From: Ignavibacteriaceae bacterium
GTDB taxonomy: Bacteria > Bacteroidota > Ignavibacteria > Ignavibacteriales > Ignavibacteriaceae
DNA: 55,910 nucleotides
Reading direction: 5' to 3'
Assembly: GCA_013388545.1 (NCBI GenBank)
Contig: JACAFB010000004.1
Location: forward strand, 1-55,910
A program made the translations under genes and the position numbers. A model generated the notes under the pieces. The model searched no databases. It was not told the origin of the DNA and was given only the letters and a program-made list of their open reading frames with translations. Shown one piece after another: positions 8,515-17,389 of the stretch (positions within the stretch are counted from its first letter, which is position 1; the number at the start of each line of letters is the position of its first letter).

Positions 8515-9693
8515 ATGATAAAAGAACTTAGAGAGAGATTTAATAATTCATTTACATCTTCAAAATATGAATCTTTTTTGGGGGAATTAAATTCAGCTTT
8601 AAAATATCCGGCTGATTTCAGAATTGCAGAGACACCGATTTTCATTCCTGATGATTTAAAAATTGAATTACTTAAAGCCTGCGATGAGTTAATTTCTGAA
8701 ATTAACTCTGAGAAATTCAAACAAAACTCAGTTGGGGCAGTCCCAAAACATCTCGATGTTCCAGATGAATCAACTCATCCGGAATTTCTTCAGATTGATT
8801 TTGCAGTATGTACAGATTCAGAAGGCAAATTAACTCCAAGACTTATTGAACTACAGGGCTTCCCCTCACTCTACGCTTATCAATATTTCCTGGCAAAATT
8901 AATTAAGAAGCATTTCCCTATACCTGATAATTTTGATACTTACTTTAGTAGTCTAAGAGGCAATGATTATATTGAAATTTTTAAGCGAACAATTTTAGGC
9001 GAATGCAGCCCTGAAAATGTAATTTTATTAGAGATTGAACCCGAATTGCAAAAAACTAAAATAGATTTCTCAGCCACGGAAGAACTTGTTGGAATTAAAA
9101 CTGTTTGCATTTCAGATATAATAAAAAGAGGAAAGAATCTTTTTTATAAATCTGACAACAGAGAAATTAAAATTGAGAGAATTTATAACCGGGTAATTTT
9201 TGATGAACTTGAACGTAAAAACCTGAAATATAATTTTGATTTCAGAGATGAGCTTGATGTTAAATGGGTTTGTCACCCAAACTGGTTTTTCAGAATAAGT
9301 AAATATTCTTTGCCCTTACTTAAATCGCGGTATGCACCAGAATGCTATTATCTTAATTCGTTGGAACAATATCCCGATGATATTCACAATTATGTGCTTA
9401 AACCACTTTTTTCTTTCGCTGGTTTAGGAGTTGAAGTTGAATTAACCAAATCACGTTTAGACAAGATATCAGAGCGGCAAAATTATATTCTTCAGAAAAA
9501 AATTGAGTATTCACCTGTCATTAAAACTCCTGATGAATTTTCAAAAGCAGAAATCCGTATGATGTTTATCTGGAATGAGAAACCAATTCTGGTTAACAAC
9601 CTTGTAAGATTGAGCAAAGGTAAAATGATGGGTGTGGATTTCAATAAAAATAAAACCTGGGTTGGCTCAAGTGCCGGTTTTCATCAGCAATAA
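8515..9693 (+). CDS. Divergent ATP-grasp-like protein (glutathionylspermidine-synthase-like C-terminal half)
   Basis: I do not recognise a named family for this 392-residue protein. The N-terminal half has LIELQGFPSLYAYQ around 113-126, reminiscent of an acceptor-binding segment. The stretch ERIYNRVIFDEL around 220-232 is followed by FRISKYSLPLLKS. The C-terminal part resembles ATP-grasp enzymes of the glutathionylspermidine synthase type: VLKPLFSFAGLGVEVE with K296, then NYILQKKIEYSP at 323-334 (an ILQ hinge strand), then EIRMMFIWNEKPILVNNLVRLS. No signal peptide or membrane segment is seen. It begins 12 bases after the amidotransferase gene, inside the cluster. I infer a second ATP-dependent amide-forming step. 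The fold assignment rests on motif spacing, not on a search, so it is only moderately secure. Confidence 0.7.
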   Translation: MIKELRERFNNSFTSSKYESFLGELNSALKYPADFRIAETPIFIPDDLKIELLKACDELISEINSEKFKQNSVGAVPKHLDVPDESTHPEFLQIDFAVCTDSEGKLTPRLIELQGFPSLYAYQYFLAKLIKKHFPIPDNFDTYFSSLRGNDYIEIFKRTILGECSPENVILLEIEPELQKTKIDFSATEELVGIKTVCISDIIKRGKNLFYKSDNREIKIERIYNRVIFDELERKNLKYNFDFRDELDVKWVCHPNWFFRISKYSLPLLKSRYAPECYYLNSLEQYPDDIHNYVLKPLFSFAGLGVEVELTKSRLDKISERQNYILQKKIEYSPVIKTPDEFSKAEIRMMFIWNEKPILVNNLVRLSKGKMMGVDFNKNKTWVGSSAGFHQQ

Positions 9694-9785
9694 ATTCAAG
9701 CTCACTCCTTAATCAAAGATTTAGTATATTTCTCTAACTTTTGATGATTATTTTATTCTAACCAACTCATACCCGGAGTATTGAG

Positions 9786-12700
9786 ATGAATTTCGCTTTT
9801 TACGCTATTCGAAAAACTGATAACACAATATTTTATTTCCACGTAAAGAAATCGGCAAGAGATAAATATAATTTTGATGAAAATCTCTACTCAATTAGAG
9901 GCAACCTGGTAATCATAAGCTCACACCAGGCACGAATCTTATCTGAAAAAATTAATTCTGTTCGAAGAACTAAAGGAAAAATTGAGCAACTGATAACTCC
10001 CGGACAAATCAATGCTCTGGGAATATTGCATGAGATTTTTCACTTTCTTATCAGGTATTATGAGCAGGATATCAATCCCGGAGTTTTTAACCGTGCACTT
10101 GAAACTTTAAAGTCTAATCTAAGCGAAGAAGAAATTGATAAACTATTAATTAAATTCATTGAATTTTATCCACCGAAATCGGTTTATACCGGTGAAATAA
10201 AAGCACAAGATTTTCTCCGGGCAAATACCGGAAATAAAAGTAATCGCGAAATTATTCTTGAAGAATTAATACTTCTTCATCTTGAAAATATCAATCCCGC
10301 AACTCATCTTCTTGAAGAATTTTATAATGACTTTGAATTAAAAGAACAGACAAAATATTCTGAAGTTCTTGATTTAACAGAAAAATTTTTTGAAAACGAA
10401 ATACCAATCGGTGATGAGAATCTGCCATTAATTTCATTTCTAAGAAAACCTATAATTGCTAATCCATATAACATTGAAGCTCAATTAGATTTTATCAGAG
10501 AAAACTGGAATGTTTTTATTCCCGAGGAGCTGCTGAGGAAACTGCTCACCGGTAAGGATTTGATTTATGAGGATGCAAAGTTATTCATTCAACACGGCGG
10601 CGGAGAAAAAGGAACACCTCCTGTTCCTGTCTATGAATTTGACAAAGAATACTTTGAAATGCTTAAGAAAAAACTTGCTGCCGGTGGAAAACTTTCTGCA
10701 GAAGAAAACCAATTCTATTATGCAGAAACGGAACAGTTTACTCAAGATATTGACTGGATGCCCAGAGTGGTTATGCTGGCAAAAAATGTTTTTGTTTGGA
10801 TGGATCAGCTCTCTAAAAAATATCATCGTCCTATAAAAAAATTGAATGAAATTCCTGATGAAGAACTTGATACTATATCGCGCTGGAACTTCACAGCTCT
10901 ATGGCTCATAGGAATCTGGGAGAGAAGCACTCCTTCAAAAAAGATAAAACAGATAATGGGAAACCCCGATGCAGCATCGTCAGCTTATTCACTTTATGAT
11001 TATGTCATTGCACAGGAATTGGGCGGAGAAGAAGCCTTTGAAAACTTGAAACACCGTGCCTGGCAAAGAGGAATAAGAATGGCAAGCGATATGGTTCCGA
11101 ATCATACAGGAATTTATTCTAAATGGATCATTGAAAAACCGGAATACTTTATTCAAAGAGATTACCCTCCTTATCCGGGATATGCATTTTCAGGTCCTGA
11201 TCTTTCAGATGATTCAAGAGTTCAATTGAGGATTGAGGATAAATACTATAATCGCTCCGATGCAGCAGTAGTATTTCAAAGGGTTGACAACTACTCAGGT
11301 AAAGTCACCTACATTTATCATGGCAATGATGGAACAAACATGCCTTGGAATGATACTGCTCAGTTAAATTTACTAAATCCGGAAGTTCGCGAATCACTTA
11401 TTCAGACAATAATGCACGTTGCACGTAAAACACCAATCATTCGCTTCGATGCTGCGATGACTCTCACAAAAAAACATTATCAGCGATTGTGGTTTCCGCA
11501 GCCCGGAAGTGGCGGAGCAATTCCTTCACGATCAGATTACTCATTAACTCGTTCCGAATTTGACAGGGCGATGCCAAATGAATTCTGGCGCGAGGTTGTT
11601 GACAAGATGAATTCTGAGATGCCTGCTACGCTTCTGCTTGCAGAAGCATTCTGGTTGATGGAAGGCTATTTTGTCAGAACTCTTGGAATGCACCGTGTTT
11701 ACAACAGTGCTTTCATGCATATGTTGATGAAAGAAGAAAATGAAAAGTACAAACTGCTTATTAAAAACACCCTTGAATTCAATCCGGAAATTCTTAAGCG
11801 ATATGTTAATTTTATGAGCAATCCCGATGAGGAAACTGCAATCAATCAATTTGGAAAAGGAGACAAGTATTTCGGAGTTGCTGTTTTAATGGTTACCTTG
11901 CCCGGCTTACCGATGTTTGGTCACGGACAGGTAGAAGGTTTCTCTGAAAAATATGGTATGGAGTATAAACGCGCATATTATGATGAATTTATAGATGATA
12001 ATCTGGTCCGGCGTCATGAATCTGAAATATTTCCACTGATGAAAAAAAGACATCTGTTCAGCCAGGTTGTTAATTTTGATTTGTATGATTTTTATGAATT
12101 AAACGGAACTCTGAACGAAAATGTATTTGCTTACACAAATAGATCTGGAAATGAAAAGGCACTGATTCTATACAACAACTCATATACAGAATGCAGCGGC
12201 ACAATAAATTATTCGGTGTTAAAAGTAATTAATACTGAAAACCCCGATAAGCCACTAGGTAAAGTTAAAGTTGCAGAAGCATTACAATTTAAAAATGACA
12301 GCCGTTTCTTTTACAAATATAAAGATTATAAAACCCGGCTTGAGTTTTTAGTTAATGGAAGCGAAATCCACGAGCATGGTTTTGCAATATTTCTTAAAGG
12401 ATATGAGTACAGACTTTGTGTTGACTTCGTTGAGCTTTATGATTTTGAAGGAAAATATCAAAGACTCCAGAATTACCTGGGCGGTAGAGGCGTTTATTCT
12501 ATTGATATTGCGCTGCGCGAACTGGAACTGGCGCCATTTCATCAGGCATTATTTGATTTATTCAGTCCTGATTTATTATCTGAAATCAAATCTCAAATTT
12601 ACGGCGTTGAAGAAGCAGGTTCTTCTCTGAACAAAATGAGTCAAGTAAATGAAAAGAATTTGATGACCGAAGTAAATAATCAAGAGTTCAGAATTTCAGA

Positions 12701-13553
12701 ACTTTTTTTAAATAATTTCGAAAAAGTAATTCAAGAACTTAATAGGCAACTTTCAATAAATCTGAATAAATCAGTAGCATTTGAAAAAACCAAGCAAAAA
12801 TTCACCAGGATTTCAGAAATATTCAGACTTATAGATAAAGAGCAATCCAGAAAAATAAATTCTAAATGGATTAGTGAACTTAACTCATATTTGTTTTTTA
12901 ATAACAGCCATTCATTGAAGACGTTTAATGATCTGCTTTTAATATATATTATGCTCGAATCAATTTTTTACGATTCCACAAATGGTATTGGATCTCCGGC
13001 TGAAGTTTTTGATAATCTCATTCTTCCCAAAGCAATTTTAGAAACACTCGAAAGAAACGAGCACAATTTAAACGATCTTTGGAAAGAAATTCATCTTCTT
13101 AAAATATTATTAAACGATTTAACTCCGTTATTAAACGCTGATCAGGATAATGGTAATAAAATTGACCTTTCTTTAAATTCTATAGTTATTAGTTTGCTTA
13201 AAAGCAGTGAAACAATTTCATTTCTTCTTTTAAATCATTTTGAAAATAAAAATTATTTCAATAAAGAAAGATTTGAAGAAATTCTTATATGGATTTTTAA
13301 TTTAAAAACATTAAAAGCATTTGATTTTGATAGAAAAGCAGTTAAAGATAAATTAAAAAATAAAGCAGAAGCAGTTAGTAATAAAAAACCGGCTGATAAC
13401 TTTACAAAGAAATTAAGACAAGACTTAGAAATATTAATCCTTATGAAGAATCTCGCAGAGAAAAACAACTTTGTTTTAGAAGAATTTATTTCATCAATAA
13501 AAGAATTGAAATCCAAACCCATTGCAAAAAAAGTAACGAAAAAGAAAAGTTAA
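9786..13553 (+). CDS. Large cytoplasmic GH13 (alpha-amylase superfamily) protein
   Basis: The 1255 residues are roughly twice a normal amylase, with no signal peptide. The GH13 barrel spans about 330-760. Region I is DMVPNHTG (D435), region II IIRFDAAMT (nucleophile D555) and region III LLAEAFW (acid/base E620). Region IV is MSNPDE with D681, where the usual His of NHD is Pro. The N-terminal 330 residues are an unrecognised, helix-rich domain containing HEIFH (82-86). After the barrel come a beta domain (about 780-920) and a roughly 300-residue charged helical region ending in a lysine-rich tail. The three catalytic carboxylates are intact, so a glycosidase or transglycosidase is likely. Its place at the end of the ligase cluster, 92 bases after the ATP-grasp-like gene, is unexplained by glycogen metabolism alone. 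Confidence 0.88.
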   Translation: MNFAFYAIRKTDNTIFYFHVKKSARDKYNFDENLYSIRGNLVIISSHQARILSEKINSVRRTKGKIEQLITPGQINALGILHEIFHFLIRYYEQDINPGVFNRALETLKSNLSEEEIDKLLIKFIEFYPPKSVYTGEIKAQDFLRANTGNKSNREIILEELILLHLENINPATHLLEEFYNDFELKEQTKYSEVLDLTEKFFENEIPIGDENLPLISFLRKPIIANPYNIEAQLDFIRENWNVFIPEELLRKLLTGKDLIYEDAKLFIQHGGGEKGTPPVPVYEFDKEYFEMLKKKLAAGGKLSAEENQFYYAETEQFTQDIDWMPRVVMLAKNVFVWMDQLSKKYHRPIKKLNEIPDEELDTISRWNFTALWLIGIWERSTPSKKIKQIMGNPDAASSAYSLYDYVIAQELGGEEAFENLKHRAWQRGIRMASDMVPNHTGIYSKWIIEKPEYFIQRDYPPYPGYAFSGPDLSDDSRVQLRIEDKYYNRSDAAVVFQRVDNYSGKVTYIYHGNDGTNMPWNDTAQLNLLNPEVRESLIQTIMHVARKTPIIRFDAAMTLTKKHYQRLWFPQPGSGGAIPSRSDYSLTRSEFDRAMPNEFWREVVDKMNSEMPATLLLAEAFWLMEGYFVRTLGMHRVYNSAFMHMLMKEENEKYKLLIKNTLEFNPEILKRYVNFMSNPDEETAINQFGKGDKYFGVAVLMVTLPGLPMFGHGQVEGFSEKYGMEYKRAYYDEFIDDNLVRRHESEIFPLMKKRHLFSQVVNFDLYDFYELNGTLNENVFAYTNRSGNEKALILYNNSYTECSGTINYSVLKVINTENPDKPLGKVKVAEALQFKNDSRFFYKYKDYKTRLEFLVNGSEIHEHGFAIFLKGYEYRLCVDFVELYDFEGKYQRLQNYLGGRGVYSIDIALRELELAPFHQALFDLFSPDLLSEIKSQIYGVEEAGSSLNKMSQVNEKNLMTEVNNQEFRISELFLNNFEKVIQELNRQLSINLNKSVAFEKTKQKFTRISEIFRLIDKEQSRKINSKWISELNSYLFFNNSHSLKTFNDLLLIYIMLESIFYDSTNGIGSPAEVFDNLILPKAILETLERNEHNLNDLWKEIHLLKILLNDLTPLLNADQDNGNKIDLSLNSIVISLLKSSETISFLLLNHFENKNYFNKERFEEILIWIFNLKTLKAFDFDRKAVKDKLKNKAEAVSNKKPADNFTKKLRQDLEILILMKNLAEKNNFVLEEFISSIKELKSKPIAKKVTKKKS

Positions 13554-13554
13554 A

Positions 13555-15570
13555 ATGAAAAGATCAGGATTTATATTTTTATTCATACTTCTTGCAGCGA
13601 ATTCAGTAACCTTCGCACAGTTTACTTTGCAAAATGCTTTTCCCAATCTGACCTTTAGCAGTCCGTTGGATCTTCAGCATGCTGGCGATGGAACAGATCG
13701 GATTTTTGTTGTTGAACGTGCCGGAAGGATCAAGGTTTTTCAGAATTCTGCTAATACATCACAGGTAAAAATATTTCTTGATATTACTGATAGGGTTGTT
13801 TCAGGCGGTGAGCTTGGATTACTTGGGCTTGCTTTTCACCCTGATTATGAAAATAATGGCTATCTATACGTTAATTATACAAGTCAAAATCCTAACCTTC
13901 ACACCAGGATTTCCCGATTCAAGGTTACAGATACAAACCCTGATTCGGCGGATAAAAATAGTGAGCAAATAATTTTAACATATGACCAGCCTTATTCAAA
14001 TCATAATGGTGGCTGTCTCGCCTTTGGACCGGATGGCTATCTTTACATTGCCTCGGGAGATGGCGGTTCGGGCGGTGATCCGCAAAACAACGCGCAGAGT
14101 GTTAATAATTTGCTCGGAAAAATTTTAAGAATTGATATTGATAATCCGGCACCTGGATTATTTTATTCAATTCCTCCCGACAATCCTTTTGTTGATAGCA
14201 CTGGAACTGTTAGAAAAGAAATATTTGCCTGGGGTTTGAGAAATCCGTGGAGATTCAGTTTCGATTCAGAAACTGGAACTATTTGGTGTGCTGATGTTGG
14301 GCAAGATGCGTGGGAAGAAATTGACATAATTCAAAATGGAAAGAATTATGGATGGAGATGTTACGAAGGAAATCATCCCTATAATCTTAGCGGATGCAAT
14401 TATCCTGAATATATATTTCCAGTTTGGGAATACAGCCACAGCATAGGGGCTTCAATAACCGGGGGATATGTTTACCGTGGTCCAAATGTTCCTGAAATCT
14501 TTGGACAATATATATATGGCGATTACAGTTCAAAGAAAGTTTGGGCTCTGAAATATGATGGAATAACTCCTCCAATAAACACGCTTCTTTTAACTGCCCC
14601 CGGTTCGATAACGTCTTTTGGAGTTGATAAGAACAATGAACTTTATATAGTTTCATTTGATAGTAAAATTTATAGATTCTTACCAACTGCACCAATTATT
14701 GCTCCTTCAAATTTAAATGGTTTAGGAGTTATGCTACTCAGCAATCCTCCTGATGTAATTGTAATGCTTGATTGGAATGATAACTCGGATAATGAAGAAG
14801 GATTTATAATCGAAAGAAAAACCGTTGGTTCCGATTTTGTAATAATCGATTCTGTTCAAGCAAACCAGAATTCTTTTGTTGACATCAATGTTATCGACTC
14901 AACAATTTATACATACAGAGTTCGTGCATTTGCAGGAAACGTTTATTCCGGTTACAGCAACTCAGTTACTGTTACAACGCCACTCAGAAGTGTTAATTCT
15001 CCTACAAGCTTAATTGCTCAGCAAACCGGAATTAATCTCGTAGAACTATCCTGGATTGATAACGATCTTCAGGAGGAGGGTTATAAAATAGAAAGAAAAC
15101 TTGGTGAAAATGGACAATATTATTTGATTGATTCCGTCGCTGCATCAATTGTTAATTATTCTGATACAACTGTTACTTCACAAAATATTTATTACTATCG
15201 TGTTTATGCTTACATCGAACAAATAAGATCAGATTATAGCAATGAAGACTCGGCCTTTGTTTCAGGAACAACTGAAGTGAAGGATTTGTCGAAGCCTGTC
15301 AAATTTGAATTATTCCAGAATTATCCAAATCCTTTCAACCCGGCAACAGTGATCAAATATTCAATTCCTGAAAGAAATGCGAATCAATTAGTCAAGCTTG
15401 TGATTTATGACGTTATAGGAAGAATAATCAAAACTCTGGTTGAAGAAAATCAGCAGCCCGGTGTTTACGAAATAAACTTCGATGCACCAGATTTACCATC
15501 GGGAATATATTTTTACCAATTGTCTGCCGGTGATTTTAGAGATACAAAAAAAATGATATTGTTGAAGTAG
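13555..15570 (+). CDS. Secreted PQQ-dependent sugar (sorbosone/glucose) dehydrogenase-like protein with FN3-like domains and type IX sorting signal
   Basis: The 671-residue protein starts with a signal peptide ending around FAQ (residue 22). A six-bladed beta-propeller covers about 25-375, with GLLGLAFHPDY, YLYIASGDGGSGGDPQN, FAWGLRNPWRF and ITGGYVYRG motifs typical of soluble glucose dehydrogenases and Hedgehog-interacting-like propellers. Two fibronectin-III-like domains follow (about 380-480 and 485-575), each with the EEGFIIERK / EEGYKIERK turn. The last 80 residues are a type IX secretion sorting domain (QNYPNPFNPATVIKYSIP to the end). It should be exported and perhaps attached to the surface. 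It begins 1 base after the amylase-like gene and may be read through from it. Whether it uses PQQ is not shown by sequence. Confidence 0.9.
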   Translation: MKRSGFIFLFILLAANSVTFAQFTLQNAFPNLTFSSPLDLQHAGDGTDRIFVVERAGRIKVFQNSANTSQVKIFLDITDRVVSGGELGLLGLAFHPDYENNGYLYVNYTSQNPNLHTRISRFKVTDTNPDSADKNSEQIILTYDQPYSNHNGGCLAFGPDGYLYIASGDGGSGGDPQNNAQSVNNLLGKILRIDIDNPAPGLFYSIPPDNPFVDSTGTVRKEIFAWGLRNPWRFSFDSETGTIWCADVGQDAWEEIDIIQNGKNYGWRCYEGNHPYNLSGCNYPEYIFPVWEYSHSIGASITGGYVYRGPNVPEIFGQYIYGDYSSKKVWALKYDGITPPINTLLLTAPGSITSFGVDKNNELYIVSFDSKIYRFLPTAPIIAPSNLNGLGVMLLSNPPDVIVMLDWNDNSDNEEGFIIERKTVGSDFVIIDSVQANQNSFVDINVIDSTIYTYRVRAFAGNVYSGYSNSVTVTTPLRSVNSPTSLIAQQTGINLVELSWIDNDLQEEGYKIERKLGENGQYYLIDSVAASIVNYSDTTVTSQNIYYYRVYAYIEQIRSDYSNEDSAFVSGTTEVKDLSKPVKFELFQNYPNPFNPATVIKYSIPERNANQLVKLVIYDVIGRIIKTLVEENQQPGVYEINFDAPDLPSGIYFYQLSAGDFRDTKKMILLK

Positions 15571-15588
15571 CCTTCCCAAGAGAGGATA

Positions 15589-15792
15589 TCAGAATTTTCT
15601 GATCAGCCATAATAGGAGCGAAATGACTGCACTGAATAAAAGCATAGTTGAAACAGGAATGTAAATTTTAAAGTTTGGTTTTTCGATAATAATGTCACCG
15701 GGCAACTTTCCAAAAGGAAACTTGATTAAAACAGGCCAGAATAATCCTGCAATAAGAATAATTAAACCCAACACTATCAGAGTCTTCTGCAT
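15589..15792 (-). CDS. DUF2905 small membrane protein
   Basis: The 67-residue protein has two hydrophobic helices (about 4-24 and 46-63) separated by the sequence FPFGKLPGDIIIEKPNFKIYIP, given here in two parts: FPFGKLPGDI then IIEKPNFKIYIP. This loop with GKLPGDI is the signature of DUF2905. The family's function is unknown; members are inner-membrane proteins found widely in bacteria. A GGAG ribosome binding site lies 7 bases before the ATG. It follows the FAD oxidoreductase gene by 3 bases and is the last gene of the minus-strand run, converging on the sugar dehydrogenase gene with only 18 bases between the stop codons. Confidence 0.9.
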   Translation of the reverse strand: MQKTLIVLGLIILIAGLFWPVLIKFPFGKLPGDIIIEKPNFKIYIPVSTMLLFSAVISLLLWLIRKF

Positions 15793-15795
15793 TTT

Positions 15796-17352
15796 TTAGC
15801 TCCTCAAATAGTCAAAGCATGCATTCGCACAGTTTTCACCATCCATTGCCGACGAAACAATTCCTCCGGCAAATCCTGCACCTTCACCACAGGGAAAAAA
15901 TCCATCAACTTCAGGATGCATATAAATTTCCCGATCCCTGGGAATTCTAATCGGGGAACTGGTTCTCGACTCAATAGCAACTAGCTGAGCTTCTTCAGAT
16001 AAATATCCTTTCATTCGATGATTAAAAATTGTTAAAGCCTGCTGCAAAGGTTTAATTAGAAAATCAGGATACATTTCATGTAAAGGCACTGAAGTTAGAC
16101 CGGGAATATAAGAACTTTTAGGAAGTGAAGTGGAAAATTTTCTATTAACAAAGTCAGTAACACGCTGAGCCGGAGCTGACTGTGAATTATTGGCAAGACT
16201 GAAAGTAAGATGTTCCAACTCCTGTTGAAGCATTAAGCCGCTAAAAGGAAAACTGTTATTATATTTTTGCCACTCACGTTCACCTACTGAAACTACAAAT
16301 CCTGAATTTGCAAATGGAGAGTTCCTTTTTGAAACCGACATTCCATTTACAACGATTTCCTCCGGTGAGGTTGTTGCCGGCAGAATTATTCCACCTGGAC
16401 ACATGCAGAAAGTATAAACTCCTCTATGCCCAACATCACATGCAAGTGAATAACTGGCAGCAGGAAGATTTTCTGTTCTTACAGGAGAATGATATTGTAT
16501 TTCATCTATAAGTGATTGTGGATGTTCAATTCTGAATCCCATTGCAAAAGGTTTTGACTCAAGTAGAATATTTTTTTTATGAAGAAGATAATAAATGTCT
16601 CTTGCAGAGTGACCTGTAGCTAAAATCAAAGCATCACCAACAAGCTCCTTTTGATTGTTTAGAACAACGCCAAGCACTTTTCTATCTTTAAGTATAAAAT
16701 CAGTCACGCGTGAATTAAATAAAATTTCTCCTCCGTTTGAAATTATAGTTGATCTGATACTCTCAATTATTTTTGGCAGTTTATTTGAACCAATATGAGG
16801 ATGACTGTCAATTAAAATATCCGGATTAGCTCCATGCTTAACAAAGACCTTTAAAACTTTCGAAACGTTTCCTCTTTTAGTAGAGCGGGTATAAAGCTTT
16901 CCATCACTATAAGTACCGGCGCCACCTTCACCAAAACAATAGTTGGAATCAGGATTTACAACATGATCTTGTTGCAAAATTTTCAAATCTCTTCTTCTTT
17001 CCCTTACATTTTTCCCTCTCTCAATCACAATTGGTTTTATTCCCAACTCTATAAGCCGGAGAGCAGCGTATAAACCTCCCGGGCCCGCACCAACAATTAA
17101 TACTTTCTTGTGGTTCCTAACTCTTTTATATTTAATTGAATCTATATCATTTACAGGAAATTGATTTATATATACCTCTACAATAAGCCTGTATAAAGGC
17201 GTTTTCGTGCGGGCATCAATTGATCTTCGGAGATAGTTAATTGAGGTAATTTCGTCCGGAGAAATTTTAAGCTTCGCTGCAGAAAGTGTTTTTATATTCT
17301 CTCTGTCAAAAATTTTCTGAGGTTGAATTTCTAGCTCTACATTTCGAATCAT
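15796..17352 (-). CDS. FAD-dependent dehydrogenase (COG2509-like)
   Basis: The 518-residue protein has an N-terminal domain of about 80 residues (ISPDEITSINYLRRSIDAR), as in the uncharacterised COG2509 family. The FAD dinucleotide fold follows with GAGPGGLYAALRL (GxGxxG at 88-93) and an E-R pair at the end of strand 2. Further family marks are CFGEGGAGTYSDGKLYTR, ILATGHSARDIYYLLHK, AMGFRIEHPQSLID and a C-terminal FFPCGEGAGFAGGI segment that closes the FAD site. It is cytoplasmic. The substrate is unknown; the related eukaryotic and bacterial members have been given no firm activity. GAGGA before the ATG supports the start. It is separated by 37 bases from the SDR gene upstream. Confidence 0.9.
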   Translation of the reverse strand: MIRNVELEIQPQKIFDRENIKTLSAAKLKISPDEITSINYLRRSIDARTKTPLYRLIVEVYINQFPVNDIDSIKYKRVRNHKKVLIVGAGPGGLYAALRLIELGIKPIVIERGKNVRERRRDLKILQQDHVVNPDSNYCFGEGGAGTYSDGKLYTRSTKRGNVSKVLKVFVKHGANPDILIDSHPHIGSNKLPKIIESIRSTIISNGGEILFNSRVTDFILKDRKVLGVVLNNQKELVGDALILATGHSARDIYYLLHKKNILLESKPFAMGFRIEHPQSLIDEIQYHSPVRTENLPAASYSLACDVGHRGVYTFCMCPGGIILPATTSPEEIVVNGMSVSKRNSPFANSGFVVSVGEREWQKYNNSFPFSGLMLQQELEHLTFSLANNSQSAPAQRVTDFVNRKFSTSLPKSSYIPGLTSVPLHEMYPDFLIKPLQQALTIFNHRMKGYLSEEAQLVAIESRTSSPIRIPRDREIYMHPEVDGFFPCGEGAGFAGGIVSSAMDGENCANACFDYLRS

Positions 17353-17389
17353 TGAAGTGTCCTCAGTTATAGAGGAAAACTAATCAAAT

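Noticed and set aside
9741..9755. TAACTTTTGAT upstream of the amylase gene, also found before mdh (about 43016)
   Set aside because: It has one base too many between TA and TTTG and no matching -33 element; the shared 11-mer in AT-rich gaps may be chance.
10029..10043. HEIFH in the GH13 protein as a zinc protease site
   Set aside because: The motif alone is short; no third zinc ligand or protease fold is seen. It is kept only as something to test.
15588..15603. Palindrome ATCAGA-ATTT-TCTGAT at the end of the DUF2905 gene
   Set aside because: It overlaps the last codons of the gene and has no T-run, so it does not qualify as a terminator.
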